From: Eucalyptus grandis
Lineage: Eukaryota; Streptophyta; Magnoliopsida; Myrtales; Myrtaceae
NCBI RefSeq assembly: GCF_016545825.1
Contig: NC_052622.1
Span: forward strand, 8,623,001 to 8,687,000
Length of the DNA: 64,000 nt
Direction: 5' to 3'
How positions within the stretch are numbered: position 1 is the first letter of the stretch; every line of letters begins with the position of its first letter. The notes under the pieces were generated by a model, which saw nothing but the letters and a program-made list of their open reading frames with translations, was not told the DNA's origin and made no database searches. Positions 59,567 to 64,000 of the stretch are shown piece by piece. The translations under genes and the position numbers were made by a program.

Positions 59567-60140
59567 GGCTACTTTGGTTCATCTTTCGTGGCACAGACAA
59601 GTTTACTGCTTTCAATATCGCCTATAGATCATCGGAGAACGAAGTTTTGACATTGGAGGGTAATTACTTTTCAAAATGATTAGTATTTTCTTTTCCTTTT
59701 TCTTTTTCTAATAGTCTAATATTTCCTTTGTTAATATTAATGGTCTTTAATATTGATGCTGGATCACAAACTTTTCGTTGTGTTCTTTCTTGATTGGTTC
59801 ACTCTATTCAATGATGTTCCTACTATATCAATATAATAAGTTTTGTTTCCTACTGCATTAGGACTACCATACTTCTCTAGTTAGCTCAGAGTGTCCTTTC
59901 TTTCCACTCCTTTTTGCCTCCGCAGCCCCACTGGCTGACCCCGCTAATTTTAGTCTGCACTTTGCACGACGTCGCCCATGAGGGGCGATATATGCATTCT
60001 GTGGCTGAAAAGTCGATTCCCGGAGCGACCAATCTTCCGGTCCAAAGAAACAGGACGAAATAAAGGACCTGCTAAACAAGCACCTAGCAGTGGCAACACT
60101 AGCGTCCACAGTAACGTTCTCTGCTAGTTTTTGGTTTTAG
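59567..60140 (+). pseudogene. Relic ankyrin/PGG gene, copy R4
   Basis: 59567-59659 is the same exon-2 tail as R1-R3 (in one frame TAFNIAYRSSENEVLTLEG), ending GGAGG/GTAATT. After ~380 bp, 60042-60140 reads KKQDEIKDLLNKHLAVATL and then ASTVTFSASF, ending in TAG before a PGG triplet. This is the start of a PGG domain and shows what R1-R3 once belonged to. The KKQDEIKDLLN form is unlike copies A-D (DDVKNLIGN and similar), so the relics probably descend from a different subfamily member. Confidence 0.75.
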
Positions 60141-61015
60141 CACGTTAGAGCAAACATGAGAAATGTTAGGATATTCTCTTTGTGAGTATAACATTGTGAA
60201 TGATCTATAAATTATGCTAGTGGCTCAATTGTCTTTTAACAATTAGTGTTGGATGGCCTCCATACTAAACTAAAGGCCCTTATGTAAATGTGGTAATTAT
60301 GAATGGTTGGGTGTTCAAATGTCTTTATCATAATAACTACCTTTTTTCACCAAGATCATATTTTCTCAATTAGTCCAATTCTAAAGACAATTGAAGAAAT
60401 TTGTGAGGCCCGAATATGCAATTAAGAGGGAGGCGATGATTTTGCAAGAAAATATATACTAGTTTTATAGAATTAATCCCAGTAAAAATTTATGCTTCTA
60501 CTTCAACCTGAATTAACTTTTACAAACTATGGAAATTAAAAAGTTTAGAGAAAAATAAATTGCAAACAAGATTTATAAATTCGTTTTGGGTTTGCCTACT
60601 CCTCTTTCCAGCTAGTAGCCCATATAGATTGAATTCCTTCAGTTATGGCAAACGTACATATATAGTGTGGAACTTGCTGTCATCGCAGAACTTGACTTCC
60701 TTCAATAGCAACCTCACTCCAAACCTGCTTAGAGCAGATGAAATATGAACATCAGCTTTTCGTGATTCTACTAAGATGTGTAATCACTTTGTAGTTAGTA
60801 AAAGTTATCATTACTTTTTTAATGCTAATTATTGCCTTTTTTATGGTTATTGCTACTTTGTTGTCAATTAGGTGTTTCATGCATGTTAGTAATATTTAAC
60901 ACTATTGCCTTGCATATACTAATACTTGCTTGTTCTTTAAAAACTTAACTGTTCTGGCTAAATCTAAATAAAGTTAACCTAGCAAGTATATGCCTTGATT
61001 GTTGTTGTCAATGGT
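60141..61015. other. Spacer between the gene array and the Athila-like element
   Basis: AT-rich, with no repeat family or gene recognised. The 62-codon frame at 60560-60748 has no similarity I can name. Confidence 0.45.
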
Positions 61016-62184
61016 TGATAACTCTATAAAAATAGGGTTATTTTACCTATTTTAGGCAGTAATTAATGCATTATCTGTGAGAAAATAATTTCCTTCTGAT
61101 TATTTGAATTTTCTTTGTTTATGCAGAATAATGAGATATGGAGAAGATAAGGAAAAGAATGGCAATTATCAGGAATTCAAATAAAAGCTGCAGTGGAAGA
61201 TGGATATCAAATCAGGAAATTCTTGATTTTGTTTCCTAATGTTATCTACAAGCATTGAGAGATAGATATTTTAGATTTCCTATAAATAGGAAGAGAGAGT
61301 AGCTAGGGTTTTTTAGAGAGAGAGAGGGGGGAGAGTTAGATCGTTTTCCATTGTTCTGAGAGTTTTTCAAGTATTTTGAAGAGAAGACAAAAGTGGTGAC
61401 AGAATTTTTGTTCTTTGATTCAAGATGCTGGGTTTGATTTATATTTATATTTTTTCTTCTACTATGTTCTAATTTTCTTTTGTTAGAGCTACGCTAACCA
61501 TGATGATATGAATTTCATGATTTTTATATTTTACAATTGATTTTATTCATGTAAGTTATATATTATTGCGTTTAATGCTTTTGAGTGACTGGCCACCATT
61601 TGAATGATCTGATGTGCATGTTTGAGACTGAGAGAGTTGATAATATGCAATTGCTCGTTATAATATATAACCATGAATTAAACGTGGATAGAAATATACC
61701 GCGTTATTTGTGTAGCTTTCGGTAATAAGATGATCCAAAAGACTCATTATAAACCGGGAATATTCATAATTTTTAATGCACTCATGTTTATTTTAATTCA
61801 CATAGAGATATAGTGGATTAATAAGCTGAGTAGGTTTGCTATACCTAGAGATAGGATAGTAAATAGGTTAGGAAATTCGCTATCACATGTTTGATATCGT
61901 TCGTGTATTCACAACAATCTGAAATTCATATCTAGTGGTTATGGTGAAATTGGATGCTCTAACATATTTATCTGATTGATTTTACTGCATTTAGTCTTCA
62001 AAGTCTTCAAGTTTCGTTTTTTATTTATTCTTAATCATACTTTGATCTGTTAGATAAATTTTAGAATTAATCTATTTTAGTATTTAATTAGTTTATTAAT
62101 CATCGATCTCCGTGGGACGATACTTTATCTCATCATTATATTACTTGTTCGATACGTGCACTTGCGTTTAGAATTTTACGAACA
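61016..62184 (+). mobile_element. 5' LTR of an Athila-like retrotransposon
   Basis: The right boundary is supported by the primer-binding site a few bases downstream: ...ACGAACA, then AGTTTT, then the site. A TATA box ('cctataaatagg', 61280-61291) and a GA-rich leader start (61292-61335) lie where an LTR promoter is expected. The left boundary (TGATAACTCTATAAA at 61016) is chosen on TG and composition only. The other LTR is outside the window. Confidence 0.55.
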
Positions 62185-62190
62185 AGTTTT

Positions 62191-62208
62191 TGGCGCCGTT
62201 GCCGGGGA
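62191..62208 (+). promoter_or_regulatory. Primer-binding site, tRNA-Asp type
   Basis: TGGCGCCGTTGCCGGGGA is the complement of the 3' end of plant tRNA-Asp plus CCA. It primes minus-strand DNA synthesis in Athila/Tat-group elements. Confidence 0.9.
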
Positions 62209-62302
62209 TCGTTTGTTTAATACTAATTAATATTAATACCAGATAATTCTAAGTTTAATCTAGCTTTTGTTTTGTTTTATTTTTCAGGGTGTACATCAGT
62301 TT

Positions 62303-63236
62303 ATGACACGTAGCCAACAAGGGGAACTTGTTGAGCTTGATCCAGAAATCGAGCGTACATTCAAAAGGCGACTAAGAGAACAGAGAAATCACGCTAAGAT
62401 GGCAGACGGTGAGAATGAAAATCCACGTAGACTCTTAAGAGATTATGCTGTGCCACCAGTTTAAGGCACCACATCAAGTATCAGAAGACCTGTAATTTAA
62501 GCAAACAACTTTGAGATTAAGTCGTCACTTATTCAGATGCTTTAACAATAGTGCAATTCAGTGGGCTACCAAGCGATGATCCAAATGCTCACATCGATGC
62601 TTTTCTTGAAATCTGTGACACCATTACATATAATGGAGTTACAGATAATGCTATTAGATTGAGATTATTTCCATTCTCTCTTAGAGACAAAGCTAAAAGT
62701 TGGCTTTCTTCTCTTCCCGCAGGATCAATTACTACATGGAATGATATGGCTCAGAAATTTCTTGGTAAGTTCTTTCCACCTGCAAAGTCTGCGAAGATGC
62801 GTAACGATATTACTAATTTTATGCAGATGGATAATGAATCACTATATGAAGCATGGGAAAGATTCAAAGAATTTCTTAGGAGATGCCCACATCACGGACT
62901 ACCCGTATGGATGCAGGTACAAACTTTTTATAATGGCTCTAGTGCAAATCTTCGTTCTATGATTGATGCAGCTGCAGGGGGGACTTTAAATAATAAAACA
63001 CCTGAAGAAGCCTACAATCTATTAGAGGAGATGGCATCCAATAGTTATCGGTGGCCTGCGAGAGATTACCAATGCGAAAAGTTAGCGGAGTTCATGAAGT
63101 TGATGCTTTTGCTGCAATTGCTGCACAATTTGAAACACTCAACAAAAAGCTTGATAATATGAGTGTTTCAGCCATGAAAATTCACAATTTGACATGTGAT
63201 TTTTGTGGTGGAGGACATGTTAGCACTGAGTGTTAG
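62303..63236 (+). pseudogene. Athila-like gag (capsid) with frameshifts
   Basis: ATG 62303 opens the typical start MTRSQQGELVELDPEIERT, which stops at TAA near 62462. The capsid domain continues in another frame from about 62551 (SGLPSDDPNAHIDAFLEICD, then RLRLFPFSLRDKAKSWL and SLYEAWERFKEFLRRCPHHG) to about 63060. A third frame carries a zinc knuckle, CDFCGGGHVSTEC, at about 63196-63234. Order and motifs match the Retrotrans_gag family of Athila elements. At least two shifts and a stop make it non-functional as read. Confidence 0.92.
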
Positions 63237-64000
63237 GTAGGTAATACTTTCAAACAACCTAGTGAAAATTCTAACTTTGTTGGGAATTTTAACAGGTCAC
63301 AGAATAATCCCTACTCCAACACATACAATCCGGGATGGCGCAATCATCCAAATTTTTCATGGAATAATCGAATGTGACGAGACCATCAAGATTCAAACAA
63401 TCAGAAGAGACAAAGTCAAATTTGGAAGACATAGTTACCAAACTTGCTAACACAACTCATGACTTCATCAAAAGCACTGATGTGAGATTTCAAAATCAAG
63501 AGGCTTCAATCAAAAATCTGGAGATGCAAGTGGGTCAGTTAGCAAGTATGATGTCGGGAAGGCAAATGGGTTCTTTGCCGAGCAACACAGAGAAAATCCA
63601 ATTGAAAACATAAAGGCTATTACCCTGAGAAGTGGTAAACAAGTGGGGAAGAAGAAGAGATTTTCAGAGACAAGGAAGAGGTGGTCAATAAACAATCAAA
63701 GGAGACAAGCAAGAGTAAACTTTTTCCAGATAATCCCAAGCCATATGTGCCCGCCAATTCCATTCCCTCAGCGACTCCAAAGAGCACAAAATAGATAAGC
63801 AATTTTCTAAATTTCTTGATGTATTTAAAAAATTGCACATTAACATTCCTTTTGCAGATGCTTTAGCGCAAATGCCTAGTTATGCAAAATTTTTGAAGGA
63901 GATTTTGGCAAACAAAAGGAAATGGAGGATTATGAAACCGTGAAGTTAAATGAGGAGTGTTCAGCCATCCTACAAAACAAATTGCCTCCAAAATTAAAAG
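63237..64000 (+). pseudogene. Athila-like gag-pol linker, start of pol (runs off the window)
   Basis: NNPYSNTYNPGWRNHPNFSW lies at about 63302-63361. After a shift come a coiled-coil-like segment (QNQEASIKNLEMQVGQLASM, about 63488-63547) and ITLRSGK near 63620. FLDVFKKLHINIPFADAL follows at about 63812-63865, then CSAILQNKLPPKLK at the window end. This order leads into the protease of Athila pol. It is broken by frameshifts like the gag part. Confidence 0.88.

Overview
This is nuclear DNA from a flowering plant, most likely a woody eudicot. The evidence is intron-split ankyrin–PGG genes, plant-type Ty3/gypsy elements (a Tekay/Del-like chromovirus and an Athila-like element), hAT-, Mutator- and SINE-type insertions, and AT-rich intergenic DNA with short GC-rich blocks. 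The Mutator-like terminal repeats remind me of Myrtaceae genomes, but I cannot confirm the family. All recognisable host genes are on the + strand.

Layout. 1-9.34 kb is retrotransposon DNA. It holds a 3.66 kb solo LTR with a perfect TATAG target duplication, then a 100-N assembly gap, then the decayed 3' half of a chromovirus (integrase, chromatin-targeting tail, polypurine tract and a 3.65 kb 3' LTR). 9.34-11.64 kb is a tandem repeat with a period near 1 kb. The same repeat returns at 38.28-44.18 kb, where it collapses into seven ~423-bp units and carries a hAT-like element and a SINE, both with clear target duplications. 11.6-60.1 kb is a tandem array of ankyrin-repeat/PGG-domain genes (ITN1/ACD6-like membrane proteins). 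61-64 kb is the 5' part of an Athila-like element: LTR, tRNA-Asp primer site, broken gag, and the start of pol, which runs off the window.

The array. Four copies share three coding exons. The first has ankyrin repeats and ends in phase 1. The second has more ankyrin repeats and ends in phase 0. The third carries the PGG domain with four membrane segments. Copy A (14.79-19.86 kb) has one extra A in a 9-A run. Copy B (27.93-35.18 kb) has a TGA that cuts the ankyrin part from the PGG exon and a 1-base shift near its C-terminus. Copy C (47.42-53.03 kb) is open throughout and predicts 653 residues. Copy D (55.59-58.42 kb) has lost its first exon and carries several stops and shifts. Four older relics (12.4, 25.8, 45.1 and 59.6 kb) keep only the tail of an exon 2; the last also keeps a PGG fragment. 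A relic lies about 2.1-2.3 kb upstream of each of copies A, B and C. This spacing shows that the duplicated unit was larger than one gene, and the relic could now serve as a leader exon.

How it fits together. The locus shows birth and decay of a plant membrane-ankyrin cluster. Segmental duplication, in-frame micro-duplications inside ankyrin repeats, and repeated transposon insertion into introns and intergenic DNA have made copies that differ in ankyrin number and in whether a membrane domain remains. Exon boundaries come from comparing the copies with each other; no transcript evidence is available here.
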